Shown: piece after piece, positions 11,451-22,398 of the stretch | How positions within the stretch are numbered: the stretch's first letter is position 1 | How the letters are laid out: every line of letters starts with the position of its first letter | NCBI GenBank assembly: GCA_014529385.2 | Contig: CM043969.1 | Location: 33,556,446-33,620,445, forward strand | Direction of reading: 5' to 3' | Length of the DNA stretch: 64,000 nt | From: Adiantum capillus-veneris | Lineage: Eukaryota > Streptophyta > Polypodiopsida > Polypodiales > Pteridaceae | Program-made: the position numbers and the translations under genes | The notes under the pieces: generated by a model | The model's database searches: none | Told to the model about the DNA's origin: nothing | What the model saw: only the letters and a program-made list of their open reading frames with translations

Positions 11451-13581
11451 TCAACTGGCGGGCATCAATGTAGTAGTTACACTTTTCCCAGCTTGCTTTT
11501 CCGATCTCAAAGCTTCGATTTTGTTTGCATCATCCAGCCTGCCTGCAGCCATGTATATGTTGCTCATGCAAATATACGCTGAACCATCATTCTCATCCAA
11601 TTGCACCGCATTCTCAAAAGCCCATCTCCCATACTTCACATTCTTCCAAGTCACACAAGCACTCAACAAAGTATGCCATAGAGTGAGATTGGGAGCCAAC
11701 TCCATTCCTTTGATGACTGCTACTGCTCTGTCAAGGTCACCTGCACGACAAAAAAGATCAACCATGCAAGTATGGTGCTCTAAGGTTGGGGAAAAGCCAT
11801 AACTCTTACTTATCATCTCATAGTAGGTTTGCCCCTTTTCCAGCAGGCCTCTGTGACTGCATGTATGTAAAACTATTGTAAAACTGACTAAATTCGGCTC
11901 CACGCCTTCTTCTATCATCTCCTCAAAAAGATCAAGCACTGTCTCATCCTCTCCGATTTGGGAATACCCTGCCATGAGAACGGTCCATGCAACCATATCA
12001 CGAACTTTCAGCTTGTCAAACATCTTGTGTGCATCAGTTAGCATGCCACAATTGGCGTACATGACTACCAACGCAACACTGACATCTTTGTGCTCTTCAA
12101 ACACTCCTTGCCTCACAATCTCAGCATGCAAATTTTGACCTTTGTGCACTGATCCTGTGCCACCACAAGCTTTCAAAATGCATGCATATGTGACTTCATC
12201 AGGGAGGAATCCCTCCTGCCGCATGCGTTCAAAGAAACTCAGAGCTTCCTCATTGCATTCATACTGAACATATCCCGCAACTAGTGCATTCCAAGCAACA
12301 ACATCCCAGCTTAGAAGTTCTTCAAATGCTTTTTGTGCTCTCTCTAATTCACCACATTTGGCGTACATGTCAACCAAGGTGGTGCCAACCATGACATCCT
12401 TTCCTAATAAGGGCTCTCTCACGATCTCAGCATGTATCTCCTGCCCCTTATCTAAAGACCCCAAGCTGCCACATGCTTTCAAAACAGAAGACACGGTGAC
12501 TGCATTTGGACGGAAGGAGCATGACCGCATTTCCTTGAAACATTCTAGTGCTCGGTTACCATGTCCATGTTGAACATATCCTGTGATCAAGGTAGTCCAT
12601 GAAATCACATTACGTGATGGAAGGTCCTCAAACACCTCTTGTGCTCTATGGAGTGCACCACACTTCGCATACATATCTATCAACGCATTTGCAACCATAA
12701 TGTCCTTTTCTAGCAAACGAAGCTTCTCAATTTCAGCATGCACTTCTTCCCCCACATCTGAAGCCCCTACAATACCACATGCTTTCAAGACACAAGTATA
12801 CGTGATTACATTTGGGGAGAAACCCTCGGATTGCATTCGTTCATATACTTGTAGCGCTTTCTTACCATGCCCATGTTGAGCATAGCCTGTAATCAGCGCA
12901 TTCCATGAGACTAAATCTCGACAATGAAGCTCATTAAATACTTCTTCTGCTTTGTCGAGCACGCCACACTTGGCATACATATCTATAAGTGAATTTGCAA
13001 GCATGGTATCTTTCTCCAACAACCGCTCCCTCACAACTTGCGTATGTATCTCTCGGCCCTTCTCAGAAGTGCCTGAATTAGCACACGATTTCAAAATGCA
13101 AGTAAAAGTGATAACATCAGGTGAGACACCCTCTCGCTGCATGCGTCTGAAACAGTCAAATGCTTCCTCATCATGACCATGCTGAGCGTAACCCGAAATT
13201 AATGCATTCCACAGAACTACATTTCGAACAGGGAGCCCATCAAGGACCTCTTTTGCATTCTCAAGTGCCCCACATTTTGCATACATACTGATTAAAGCAC
13301 TAGCAATGTATGGATCATTGGCTAGCAGCCCTTTACTGACAATATCATCATGTAGTTTGCGGCCTCGGAGTAAATCTTTCCTTTTTGAGCAATCCTTCAA
13401 CAAAGTGATGCACTTGACTGACAGATTAGTGTGATGTTTTCCATGGCTTGGAACGGATGTATTGTCTTTCCACTGTGTTTGCACAGGAAGACCCTCCACC
13501 TTACGTTTTTCCAGCTCATCTTGCTGCAAGAAGTTGGAAGCAATTGTGTTAAAAATGCATGTACCACAGATGAAATGTTTT

Positions 13582-13643
<62 letters not shown>

Positions 13644-13730
13644 GAGGATCGCTACTTTAAGAAAATCGTTTGCATTAACCTTTTTAATGAGATGGGTTGC
13701 GACGCTCGTCTTGCTCGCTACGCACTGCAT
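11451..13730 (-). CDS. PLS-class pentatricopeptide-repeat protein, probably organellar
   Basis: PPR proteins bind single-stranded RNA in chloroplasts or mitochondria for editing, splicing or stability. The frame carries a tandem series of P, L and S motifs with the hallmark phrases MYAKCGALENA, VVLWNALISGYAQHG and ITFTCILKSC, repeated about every 100 residues. It ends in an E-type tail (LWHTLLSACVTWKN, YICMSNIYMAAGR). No DYW deaminase follows, so it would be an E-class factor or a truncated DYW protein. I read two exons: 13730-13680 (17 codons) and 13523-11451. A GT..AG intron at 13679-13524 has both junctions in phase 0 and contains the (GA)n/(GT)n tract. The unspliced frame stays open only because the intron is 156 nt with no stop. 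The first exon is short for a transit peptide, so more 5' sequence may exist. Confidence 0.85.
13524..13679 (-). other. Probable PPR intron containing the microsatellite
   Basis: On the minus strand the donor reads AAAAAG|GTTAATG and the acceptor CTTCTTGCAG|CAAGATG. Length is divisible by three and there is no in-frame stop, so conceptual translation would wrongly add a Cys-Val/Arg-Glu repeat segment to the protein. Confidence 0.65.
13583..13643. repeat. (CT)n(CA)n compound microsatellite
   Basis: A CT tract followed directly by CA repeats, inside the predicted PPR intron. Confidence 0.95.
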
Positions 13731-15639
13731 GATGGAGAGCGGACCTTGTCAACTGCAGGGAAGAGAGCTCACAACAGCCTTCTGTCAAGTTCTGTGGCAT
13801 TGCTCAGATTTCATGCTGTTGTGAACTTGCACCATGTAAACGATGATCATACAATCAATGGTCATATTATCGTACATGGGGGCCCATCTTCAGATTTCAT
13901 CGTTGGAACCTCACGAGATTCCTATTCTCAATTCTCACTATGGTACCCAAAATTTTGAGGATCAGGGTAGGGTTGAACTCAAGGGGATCGGGCATGACTC
14001 AATCAACCCCAAGCCAACCACTCCGGCGAATGTGCGAAGTGATAGCAGTTCTTAAAAAACATACCTTTATGTGCCGTCCCCCGCCCCCCCCTCGCCCCTT
14101 CCCAACGCCCCCAAAGACGCACACAGCCATCTTGGCATGGCGATGGTGTTGTCGATCATGAACGTCTCAGCCTAGTGCAGCCCGTCTGCTCTCGGCTGGT
14201 TGCAATTGTCCTTGTGCACCTTTGCTCACTCTTATCTCCTATCGGGCAGCTTCAAAAGTTTCTAGCTAAAGGGTGTACTACATACCTGGTCATTTTTATC
14301 CAAAATCTCTATGCAAATTGAAAGTTTGTAACTAGAGTGCTTCATTAACGTTAGTGGGTGGCAATCAATGTGTAGGAGCTAGTGCATAGAACATTTTCTC
14401 TTCCATGATGGTAACTCTATTGCATCCTCCCTAGATGCAAATCTCCATATTCGCTAAAAGGTAGGATGCTTGTAATCTTCTTATTACGAATCTCCATTTA
14501 ATCTCTATTATGGTGGCTTTTAATATCTCGTAGAGTGCAATTCTAATCATAATAGAGTGTTCTAATTTTTTTTCCTAATCCAAAAACATGAATATAATAA
14601 GATGCTTAATCAAACAAACACACATAATCTGATGTACATAGCTAGCACCATGCTAAGAACCCACACCGGTTTGAATACCATGTTCAAAGATTGCTAATTG
14701 TGGGATTAGCCATTGTGCACACACAGTATGATTAAGCATAATCAAGTTGGGCTGTGGGACACAAGATACTCCATAGCTAAAGTAGAGAGAGAGAGAGAGA
14801 GAGAGAGACTGTTGCACACTTAACACTTGGTCTCTGTTCCATATCCTTCTCTTTACAATAGGTTGCGCTCTCTTTATCTAGGGCCATATACCAAACACTT
14901 TGCATGTTTCTACCTATGTCTCTCACTTATCTCCACTTGTCTAGTCAAGTTTCACTTTATGCACTCTTGGTGTGCATTCACACATACACAACGTCAAAGA
15001 TTATATATATCAACACATACTTGCTTGGTTTGATCAAGCACTGGCACGTAGACGGTAGGATGAGCCCTCTTGTCCATAGTTGGGTACCTTTGTGTTTGAT
15101 GTAGTGCCATGCCATTTTGTATTGTGATAGATGGGTTGGACGCATCGTGCATTTCATTTGCACCACAGTCATGAAATTTTAGTGGTAGGTTTTTCTTGGC
15201 TAGCTTTGTGTGCTTATCTACATCAATGTTGTATCCGTATCATACTTTCTTCATTGCACACAATGTTATGCCTTCATTATGTGTGTCTAGTAGCTGTGCT
15301 TCACGTGCATATCATGTCCTCGTCGTCTTCCTACTCAATGTCTAGTTTCTTCCAAGGTTTTGTTTCATACAACCTACAAGGTAAACATGGGAAGCACTTA
15401 TACCTAGAAGTCTATTTTAGATAATAAAATAGCACTTAATTCCTTGTGCTATAACATTACCTATTGCCATTATATCTAGGATGGTGTATTCATTGTTTGG
15501 ATTAGATTCTTATATCTTTGTACCACTTCCTTGTAAATTCTTGTCGCTCTTGGAAACTTTGCAATTTTTTAGTATATGTTTATGGCTTCTCACCTGATGC
15601 ATTGGTCACTCTCATTTTCTTTGTCGTGAGGAAGAATCT
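13731..15639. other. Non-coding region upstream of the PPR gene
   Basis: Contains the presumed 5' flank of the PPR gene, a C-rich stretch near 14080-14110 and a short (GA)n at about 14785-14808. Frames here are short and without domains. Confidence 0.5.
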
Positions 15640-16095
15640 CTTGTGTGTTAGCACAGACTAAGAAGAGGCTCTCTTTTTTTTTATTGCTTGTGAATTTCTT
15701 GAAGAGCTACATATATACATACATGCACACACACACACACACACACATGCATAGTGTGTGTGTGTATGCATGAACACATGCATAGAAAGTTTGTTGAACA
15801 TATTGTATTGTCATCCATTCTTGTAGATAGCAGCTTGTAGATAAAGTTGATTATTTCATTACTCATACTTGTGTGTTAGCACAGACTAAGAAGAGGCTCT
15901 TTTTTTTTTTGATTGCTTGTGAATTTCTTGAAGAGCTACATATATACATACATGCACACGCACACACACACATGCATAGTGTGTGTGTGTGTGTATGCAT
16001 GAACACATGCATAGAAAGTTTGTTGAACATATTGTATTGTCATCCATTCTTGTAGATAGCAGCTTGTAGATAAAGTTGATTATTTCATTTCTCAT
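15640..16095. repeat. Two-copy tandem duplication of about 228 bp
   Basis: The unit starts CTTGTGTGTTAGCACAGAC at 15640 and again at 15868. Both copies contain a poly-T run, a (CA)n/(TG)n inverted pair and the same 3' sequence, differing mainly in microsatellite length, so the duplication is recent. Confidence 0.9.
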
Positions 16096-16110
16096 ACTTG
16101 AGTCAATGAA

Positions 16111-16212
16111 GGTATTTTGTATATGATGCTATCGCACATCTAGGGTGGGAAGCTATAGTAGATATAGATGTCTCCACTCAATGACGTGCAATAGCATCGT
16201 ATACAAAATACC
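16111..16212. repeat. About 100-bp hairpin with 27-bp arms
   Basis: The arm GGTATTTTGTATATGATGCT... (16111-16137) is matched by its reverse complement at 16186-16212 with two mismatches, leaving a 48-nt loop. It could be a tiny MITE or a foldback RNA. Confidence 0.75.
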
Positions 16213-16499
16213 TAGACCAAAAATTTTCTTTACAATGAACAGGACGTTTCTATTGATTGTGGCCCCTTGGGACTTGTGTCTACTCTAAGCATAAGTGAGT
16301 GTGATGGGGAAAGTGGACTTGTGGTACCAATTTTCATGGTGTTTTTCTATTATGCGTTGACAGCTAGATTGTAAGTTTCTATCTTGTTACATCTAGCATA
16401 TGAGGTAAGGGGATTTGAACTCCTACTCTCCTCCCATCCTCTTGTCATACCCTCGAGCTGAGTTCATATTGGGCCACTAGCCTCTAGGCCTTTGACTTG

Positions 16500-17091
16500 A
16501 CCTTACACACCCTTTGAAAAAGCATTTTTGTCCTCAAAAACAAAAGTGGGAAATTTCTTCTTGAGAACGCTAATGTTTTGCCAAGTGGTACCTTCCTCAG
16601 GTCTATCTTTCCACTTGACAAATGCTTGTTGACGTATACGATGATGCATGCGTAGATGATGATAGTCGAGAATATGCTTAAGTTCATGTGGTTGAGTAGG
16701 CAGTTCAATGGAATCGACCAAAATTTGTTGATCCATAACATTGTCATCCTTATGTAAGCATCTACATAAATGACTTACATGGAATACCATATGAATGTCA
16801 AAGTGCGCACGTAGTGAGAGTTTGTAGTCCATATCACCAACTCGCTTGAGTATCTTTAAAGGCCCACAATAGCTCAAAGATAATTTAGGTTTTGGCCCAA
16901 TCTTCACACTTTCTGAATGCTCTGGCGCACACAAAAATACATCTTCCCCTTTCATGAAGGTAACTTGCTGACATTCCTCATCAAAATAATTTGTATACCT
17001 ATTGTGTGCTTGTCCACACATTTTGACATGCTAGTCTTAGCATTTACATGTGGTGTTGGAGGAAACCCTTGAGCTATTGAAGCTTTTTAGT
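16500..17091 (-). pseudogene. Ty3-B part 4: integrase C-terminus and chromodomain
   Basis: The 172-residue frame 17021-16503 carries the GPFKILKRVG-type integrase C-terminal fold, the VFHVSHL junction and a chromodomain-like end (LDYHHLRMHHRIRQQ, VKWKDRPEEGTTWQN, ending DKNAFSKGV). This defines a chromovirus-type Ty3 element, in which the chromodomain guides integration to chromatin. Between 17091 and 17021 further integrase sequence is readable with two stops (LKGFLQ, MLRLACQNV). It continues directly the frame that stops at 31636. No 3' LTR was identified below 16500. Confidence 0.8.
17083..17091. repeat. Left 9-bp target-site duplication
   Basis: CTTTTTAGT, identical to 31627-31635. On the coding strand of the disrupted Ty3 integrase it reads ACT-AAA-AAG, in frame on both sides. 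Confidence 0.85.
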
Positions 17092-17197
17092 GGACGTAAT
17101 TTTTTGACGAGCATTTTTCAGCGAGCACTTTTTGGAATCCGACGAGCAGATTCCAAAAAGATTCTCTCCCTTCTGAACTTTGTTCTCTCTCTCTCTA
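17092..17197 (+). repeat. Left terminal inverted repeat with hairpin
   Basis: The word GACGAGCA or GCGAGCA occurs three times. A perfect 11-bp hairpin, TTTTTGGAATC (17129-17139) with GATTCCAAAAA (17149-17159), has the loop CGACGAGCA. A 14-nt segment (about 17112-17125) is absent from the right end. Confidence 0.8.
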
Positions 17198-17279
17198 CCA
17201 CCCAAGCTTCTTCTTCTCCATCGATCAATAATTGTGATCCTTGAGCAAGAAAGGTCTCTCTCCCTCTATCTCTTGCAAA

Positions 17280-17280
<1 letters not shown>

Positions 17281-17364
<84 letters not shown>

Positions 17365-17407
17365 AGGACATGTATACTCCATTTTCTCTCTCTCCCCTCT
17401 CTACAAG

Positions 17408-17495
<88 letters not shown>
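17281..17495 (+). repeat. (CT)n, (CA)n and (CT)n microsatellite cluster
   Basis: Long CT tracts at about 17281-17328 and 17417-17494 flank a CA tract (about 17329-17361). They sit just inside the left TIR, as GA tracts do inside the right TIR, continuing the inverted symmetry. Confidence 0.95.
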
Positions 17496-17497
<2 letters not shown>

Positions 17498-17595
17498 CGG
17501 ATTTAATATTTACGTAATTACCACAAATTTTGTGTAATCACAAGGTCTTATTGACACATTTACATAATCATACTTAACATGATCACAAAGAAGCC

Positions 17596-17770
17596 GGTTT
17601 AGGGTAACTTGGAAACCCCACAAAAAACCCGTCGGGCTTTCTGGTTTTCCTTGCGGGCCCGCCGGGTTTTTAAGTTTTTCCTACGGGCCCACCGGGAAAA
17701 CCAAGAAGCTCGGCGGGGCTGCAAAATTATATGTATAGGTCCCCGATCGGGCCCACTGGGTGTTTTTTCT
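17596..17770. repeat. GC-rich palindromic block 1
   Basis: Several copies of CGGGCCCGCCGGG-like words (for example near 17655-17674, 17683-17698 and 17745-17759) are separated by T-rich spacers. Related blocks occur near 18780, 24800 and 30300, all within the transposon. Confidence 0.7.
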
Positions 17771-17783
17771 TGAGCCGTCGTTT

Positions 17784-17785
<2 letters not shown>

Positions 17786-17840
<55 letters not shown>
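17786..17840. repeat. (GA)n microsatellite
   Basis: Pure GA tract of about 54 nt, next to GC-rich block 1. Confidence 0.95.
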
Positions 17841-17843
<3 letters not shown>

Positions 17844-18306
17844 CCTTTGTAGGTACGTCAAGAGGAGAGAGGGAGAGAGGGGGTCGTGTGAGAGCGTGCT
17901 CTGTGTCGCAGTGCACGGTAGTAGCGGAGTACCTAACCACACGACCCGGGTTTGTGTTGTGTGAGTGTGTATGTGTTGTGTGGTAGCGTGCCTTTTGTCA
18001 TATTGCACGGCAGTTATAAGGTACTACCACACAATGGGAGTGATCTGGATGAAGTTCTTATAAACTACTTGTTTGCTCTGCATTTTACACGTGTAAACAT
18101 TGCATTTTAAAGTGAAAATTATTTCCAATGTTTATCAATATATTTGTGCACATTTCTAAAGTCTTCAAGTCATGGTTATGGTTTGTGTGATCTAGTGTGA
18201 GACTATTAGTGCAATGTGCACCCATGAATTTGTATTTGATATGTTGTTTTTTATTGTTCAGTGCTAAAATGATGCCAGATCAGAAGAAAATTATTATGCA
18301 TGCCAT

Positions 18307-18651
18307 TTGAAAAGAATGTATTTTGGCAATATCATCATGTGCAAATGGTCGCTACAGCAGATTAGTGAAAGAGACGTCTTCATCAAATACCTCAATAGCA
18401 CTATATGGGAGAACACAGAGCGGAGGCTACGAGGTGAAGGCCAATATGAATTGTTTATTCCAACAGGGATTCGAGAATTTTACCCCCACCACAAGGTTAG
18501 GACAGTATTGGGCAATATGAAAGTCTCTTCTAGAGACTTAAAGGAAGATATCCCTCCTGCCTGCGATATGACAAAATTAGAGCTCTGGGACAAATTATGG
18601 GAGGAACAGAAGGTCAAGATGAAGCATGTGAAAGATCAGGACCAAGCCTGA
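18307..18651 (+). pseudogene. N-terminal exon of the kinase 2 gene family
   Basis: The frame contains DLKEDIPPACDMTKLELWDK, which lines up with DLKEECPQEVDKGKLEHWNT in the N-terminal region of kinase 1 (its residues 81-100). It ends in basic residues and a stop, with no kinase domain attached. The matching kinase domain of copy 2 starts only near 25056, so the intervening 6.3 kb was probably inserted into this gene. Its role is unknown; the conserved segment is helical and charged, perhaps an adaptor for the kinase. Confidence 0.5.
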
Positions 18652-18774
18652 TTATCCAAGAGATCAGGGATTTCAAAATGACGTGATCACACTATAATTT
18701 CAGGTTAATAACAATAGAAATGCAAAATAACAAATATTATGTTAATTGACATTCATCTTTTTTGACCTCCAGGG

Positions 18775-18860
18775 AGACCTGGAGACCGGCTCGTAGCCCG
18801 CCAGGCAAGTTAGTTGGCCCGCCGGGCCCACCGGGTAAAGCTATTTCCCCGTCGGGCCCG
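18775..18860. repeat. GC-rich palindromic block 2
   Basis: GCCCGCCGGGCCCACCGGG and GTCGGGCCCGCC lie directly before a TATA box. Conceptual translation gives a collagen-like PPGPPG string that is not a gene. Confidence 0.7.
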
Positions 18861-18867
18861 CCGTGGC

Positions 18868-18876
18868 TATATAAAG
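18868..18876 (+). promoter_or_regulatory. Candidate TATA box facing kinase 1
   Basis: TATATAAAG directly follows GC-rich block 2 and points toward the minisatellite and kinase 1. A mirror-image TATA box on the minus strand follows GC-rich block 3 at 24776-24783. Promoter activity is inferred. Confidence 0.35.
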
Positions 18877-19059
18877 GCGACGCCGGTGCTTGTCTTTTTC
18901 ACAAAAGAGGTACATTAAAAAGTCTTCACCAAACTTTTTGGCAGCTTTCCACATTCTCAAAGCAGTGTAGCAGTAATTTTTTAAACCCTTCCTTATTTTA
19001 TTGATGTTTTTTTGAGTTTTTTGCGTTAAAACTTAAAGGTATAAAATTTCTTTTATCAA

Positions 19060-20400
19060 ATCATCCTACGTGGATGCACTGGCACATGGTTGCAATTGCG
19101 GCTAGGTGTGTCATTGCAAAAGCGTACGATGATTATGTTTTATATTGCTCCCAGTCATTCATGCTTCGGCACATGGTTGCAATTGCGACTAGGTGTGTTG
19201 CTGTTAGAATGACAGGAGCATTTGTTTTAAAGAAGTAACCGTGCGTGAATGCACTGGCACATGTTTGCAATTGTGGCTAGGTGTGTCATTGCAAAAGCGT
19301 AGGGTGATTATGTTTTATGTTGCTCCCAGTCATTCATGCTTCGACACATGGTTGCAATTGCGACTAGGTGCGTTGCTGCTAGAATGACAAGAGCATCTAT
19401 TTGAAAGAAGTCAACGTGCGTGGATGCACTGGCACATGGTTACAATTGCGGCTATGTGTGTCATTGCAAAAACGCAAGATGACAATGTTTTATGTTGCTT
19501 CCCGTCATTCATGCTTCGGCACATGGTTGCAATTGCGACTAGGTGTGTTGCTGCTAGATTGACGGTAGCATCTAATGCATGAATGTGTGCTCAAATAATT
19601 TCATAATGCTTCATAAGCTTGAATCTTGAAAGAAGACATCGTGTGTGGATGCACTAGCACATGGTTGCAATTGCGACTAGGTGTGTCATTGCAAAAGCAT
19701 AGGATGACTATGTTTTATGTTGCTCCCAGTCATTCATGCTTCGGCACATGGTTGCAATTGCGACTAGGTGTGTTGCTACTAGAATGACAGGAGCATCTGT
19801 TTGAAAGAAGTCACCGTGCGTGGATGCACTGGCACATGGTTGCAATTGCGGCTAGGTGTGTCATTGCAAAAGCATAGGGTGACTATGTTTTATGTTGCTC
19901 CCAGTCATTCATGCTTGGGCACATGGTTGCAATTGCGACTAGGTGTGTTGCTGCTAGAATGACAGGAGCATCTGTTTGAAAGAAGTCACCGTGAGTGGAT
20001 GCACTGGCACATGGTTGCAATTGCGGCTAGGTGTGTCATTGCAAAAGCGTAGGGTGACTATGTTTTATGTTGCTCCCAATCATGCATGCTTCGGCACATG
20101 GTTGCAATTGCGACTAGGTGTGTTGCTACTAGAATGACAGGAGCATCTATTTGAAAGAAGTCAACGTGCGTGGATGCACTGGCACATGGTTGCAATTGCG
20201 GATAGGTGTGTCATTGCAAAAGCGTAGGGTGACTATGTTTTATGTTGCTCCCAGTCATTCATGCTTCAGCACATGGTTGCAATTGCGACTAGGTGTGTTG
20301 CTGCTAGAATGACAGGAGCATCTGTTTGTAAGTTGTCGTACGGTGAGGCATTGGCACATGGTTGAAATTGCGATTAGGTGTGTCACTGCAAAAGCGTACG
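19060..20400 (+). repeat. Minisatellite, about 176-bp unit, 7.5 copies
   Basis: The word GTGGATGCACTGGCACATGG recurs with minor changes near 19070, 19245, 19420, 19645, 19817, 19993 and 20170, with a partial copy at 20340. One interval is about 46 bp longer through an insertion near 19577-19625. Each unit has two sub-copies of GCACATGGTTGCAATTGCG. The array runs up to the kinase 1 gene. Confidence 0.9.
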
Positions 20401-20511
20401 AGATCTATGGTCTACACTGTACTTTTTCTTTCACGTAGAAAAGATCCAAATGTAGTGGCACATAGTTATATTTCACAATGTGTTGTTTGCAATAATACCA
20501 TTGTAGGCAAA

Positions 20512-21992
20512 ATGGCTCCTTCTGCTACTTCAATGATAGAGTTCAAAAAGAAAATTAGACAATTTTTTTTTACAATCGTCAGTGCACTAGATCCCGAGGA
20601 TATAGAGCAGATTGTTGCAGATGAGTCTAGATTGCAATCATTATACAGTGAGATTGCCCGCAAAATGTTGTTGTTATATCCATACAAAACAACCGAATCA
20701 ATAATCTCATTACTGAGCAGTTGGGTGGGCAATTTGCCCAAGGTGGCCTCTGATTTGAAAGAGGAATGCCCTCAAGAAGTAGACAAGGGTAAGCTAGAGC
20801 ATTGGAACACTAGATGGAGAGCTGAAAAGGAGAGGTCAAGGCGAGCATCCCACATAGACACACAGTTTGGCCTAAGCAAGAAAATGCGAACGGCTATCAC
20901 CAGAGTTATGGGGAGCAGCCAAGTTGGAGAACCCTTTATTGAGGAGGCTGCCATTGAGGGAACATCGGGTTCTACTGCTTCTGCCAGTCACCTGGAGAGC
21001 AGTATATACAATTCTGAATGTAGTATGACTCTGGGCATTCCAAATAAGTCCATTAAGAAGATCAAGAAACTTGGGTCAGGGGCTTATGGCACAGGGTGGC
21101 AAGTTCAAATCAAAGGGATCAGTTTACTTCCTGCAACAAATACTTATTGTGCCAAGGAGTTCAAAGGACAGGCCAAGCATCAATGGAAAAGCTTTGCATC
21201 AGAAAGTGGGGTAGATCTCAACCATAGAGGGATTGTGAGGAGTATTTCCCACTCTGTAACGTTGCCATGGTTTCTAATATTCCCCTACTTCAATGGGGGA
21301 ACTTTAGGTGATCTTATGGAGACAGTGCCCCTTCCACATGGCTCTTTCACGACGCTTGTAGCGCATCAAGAGGGGAAAGGAAAGATCCCTGAAGACTTTA
21401 AATGGGAGCAGCCCTCTGAAGACCAGAAAACACGTATCAAGAGCCTGTGCAATCATGCTCCCTCGTTGATCCATGCCTTGGTGAAGGCATTGCGATTCGC
21501 ACATGACGAGGGAGTGATCCACAATGATCTCCATCCATGGAACATCATGTTGGACTTTACGAAGGATCTCACTCCCCGTATTGGAATAATTGATTGGGGA
21601 TTGGCTTTGCGTGTTGGATTAGAGACACAAAAGACCAACAATACCGATGAAAACTGGCAAAAGCTTCATCCTTGGCGAGCTCCTGAGTTACTAGATGGCA
21701 ATCACCGTGCCCATGGACCAAGGCCACATATGTGTACACCATAGGATGGGTGATATGGCAATTTTGTAAGTTTTGTGGAGAGTTCTCTGACTACTATAGC
21801 ACAGATTGGTTCAAACATAAGGTTTCAGTGGAGGTACAAGCCATATCTAGGATTGTTGTGGAAGGTTGGGTGAGGAAGAAATCCACAGACAAAAAGACCT
21901 TCACACTTTCGGATGAAGAATTAGAAAGATTTGAAGCCCAACCAAAACGATGCTTACGCCCTCCCTCTGAAATGAGTGTAGACTTTTTTTGA
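20512..21992 (+). pseudogene. Atypical protein kinase 1 (transposon cargo), one frameshift
   Basis: ATG at 20512 begins about 180 residues of charged helical sequence, then a kinase domain. The Gly-rich loop is LGSGAYGTGW (residues 187-196), the ATP-binding Lys is in CAKEFKG (K215), and the N-lobe continues to FPYFNGGTLGDLM. The catalytic loop is HNDLHPWNIML (337-347), with Asn in place of the HRD Arg. The metal site is DWG (361-363) instead of DFG, and WRAPELLD is the APE motif. A frameshift near 21700-21735 separates the last part (YTIGWVIWQF to 21992), which aligns with YTLGYVFSMLIDF of kinase 2. A 24-residue insert lies before the catalytic helix. AATAAA near 22094 may be the poly(A) signal. 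It is eukaryotic in type, but I cannot name a family. A pre-ATG acceptor (TTGTAG) hints at an upstream intron. Confidence 0.7.
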
Positions 21993-22214
21993 TGGATATA
22001 TGATGTACTTTATGAAGCAGGGTTTTCTGAGACTTTTGACTTATAAAAGCACTTTTAAAAATTGGGTTTTATGTGCCATGGATGATGTTTGAGTAATAAA
22101 AACACTTTGTTATATCTCAATAGACAACAAATTTTCTATGAGTTTTGTTTTTTCTCTTAAGTTTCAAGCAATAAGCCACGTGGAATCAATGATTGTCATT
22201 CATTGATTTAAAAA

Positions 22215-22358
22215 ATGGTGGTTACTCTTATATCAATTGATTGTCGTAAGATGGTGGTTATTCTAATATCAATTGATTGTCGTAAAATGGTGGTTAAAAT
22301 TATAGCAATTGATTGTCGTAAAATGGTGGTTACTCTTATAGCAATTGATTATCATTAA
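22215..22358. repeat. Four tandem copies of a 36-bp repeat
   Basis: ATGGTGGTTA starts at 22215, 22251, 22287 and 22323, exactly 36 bp apart; each unit ends in CAATTGATTGTCGTAA or a variant. It lies between kinase 1 and the RING-type gene. Confidence 0.9.
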
Positions 22359-22398
22359 GTTTGTATGCCGTAACTGAAGTATAGTGTTTAATCAGGAT

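Noticed and set aside
11521-13824. Plus-strand frames opposite the PPR gene
   Set aside because: Antisense shadows of the repetitive PPR coding sequence.
16370-16500. SINE-like B box (GAGTTCAAATCCCC) on the minus strand after the Ty3-B chromodomain
   Set aside because: Only the B box is good; the A box is too weak to call.
18762-19004. Collagen-like PPGPPG frame
   Set aside because: Produced by the GC-rich palindromic block; the same block recurs in both orientations without a coding frame.
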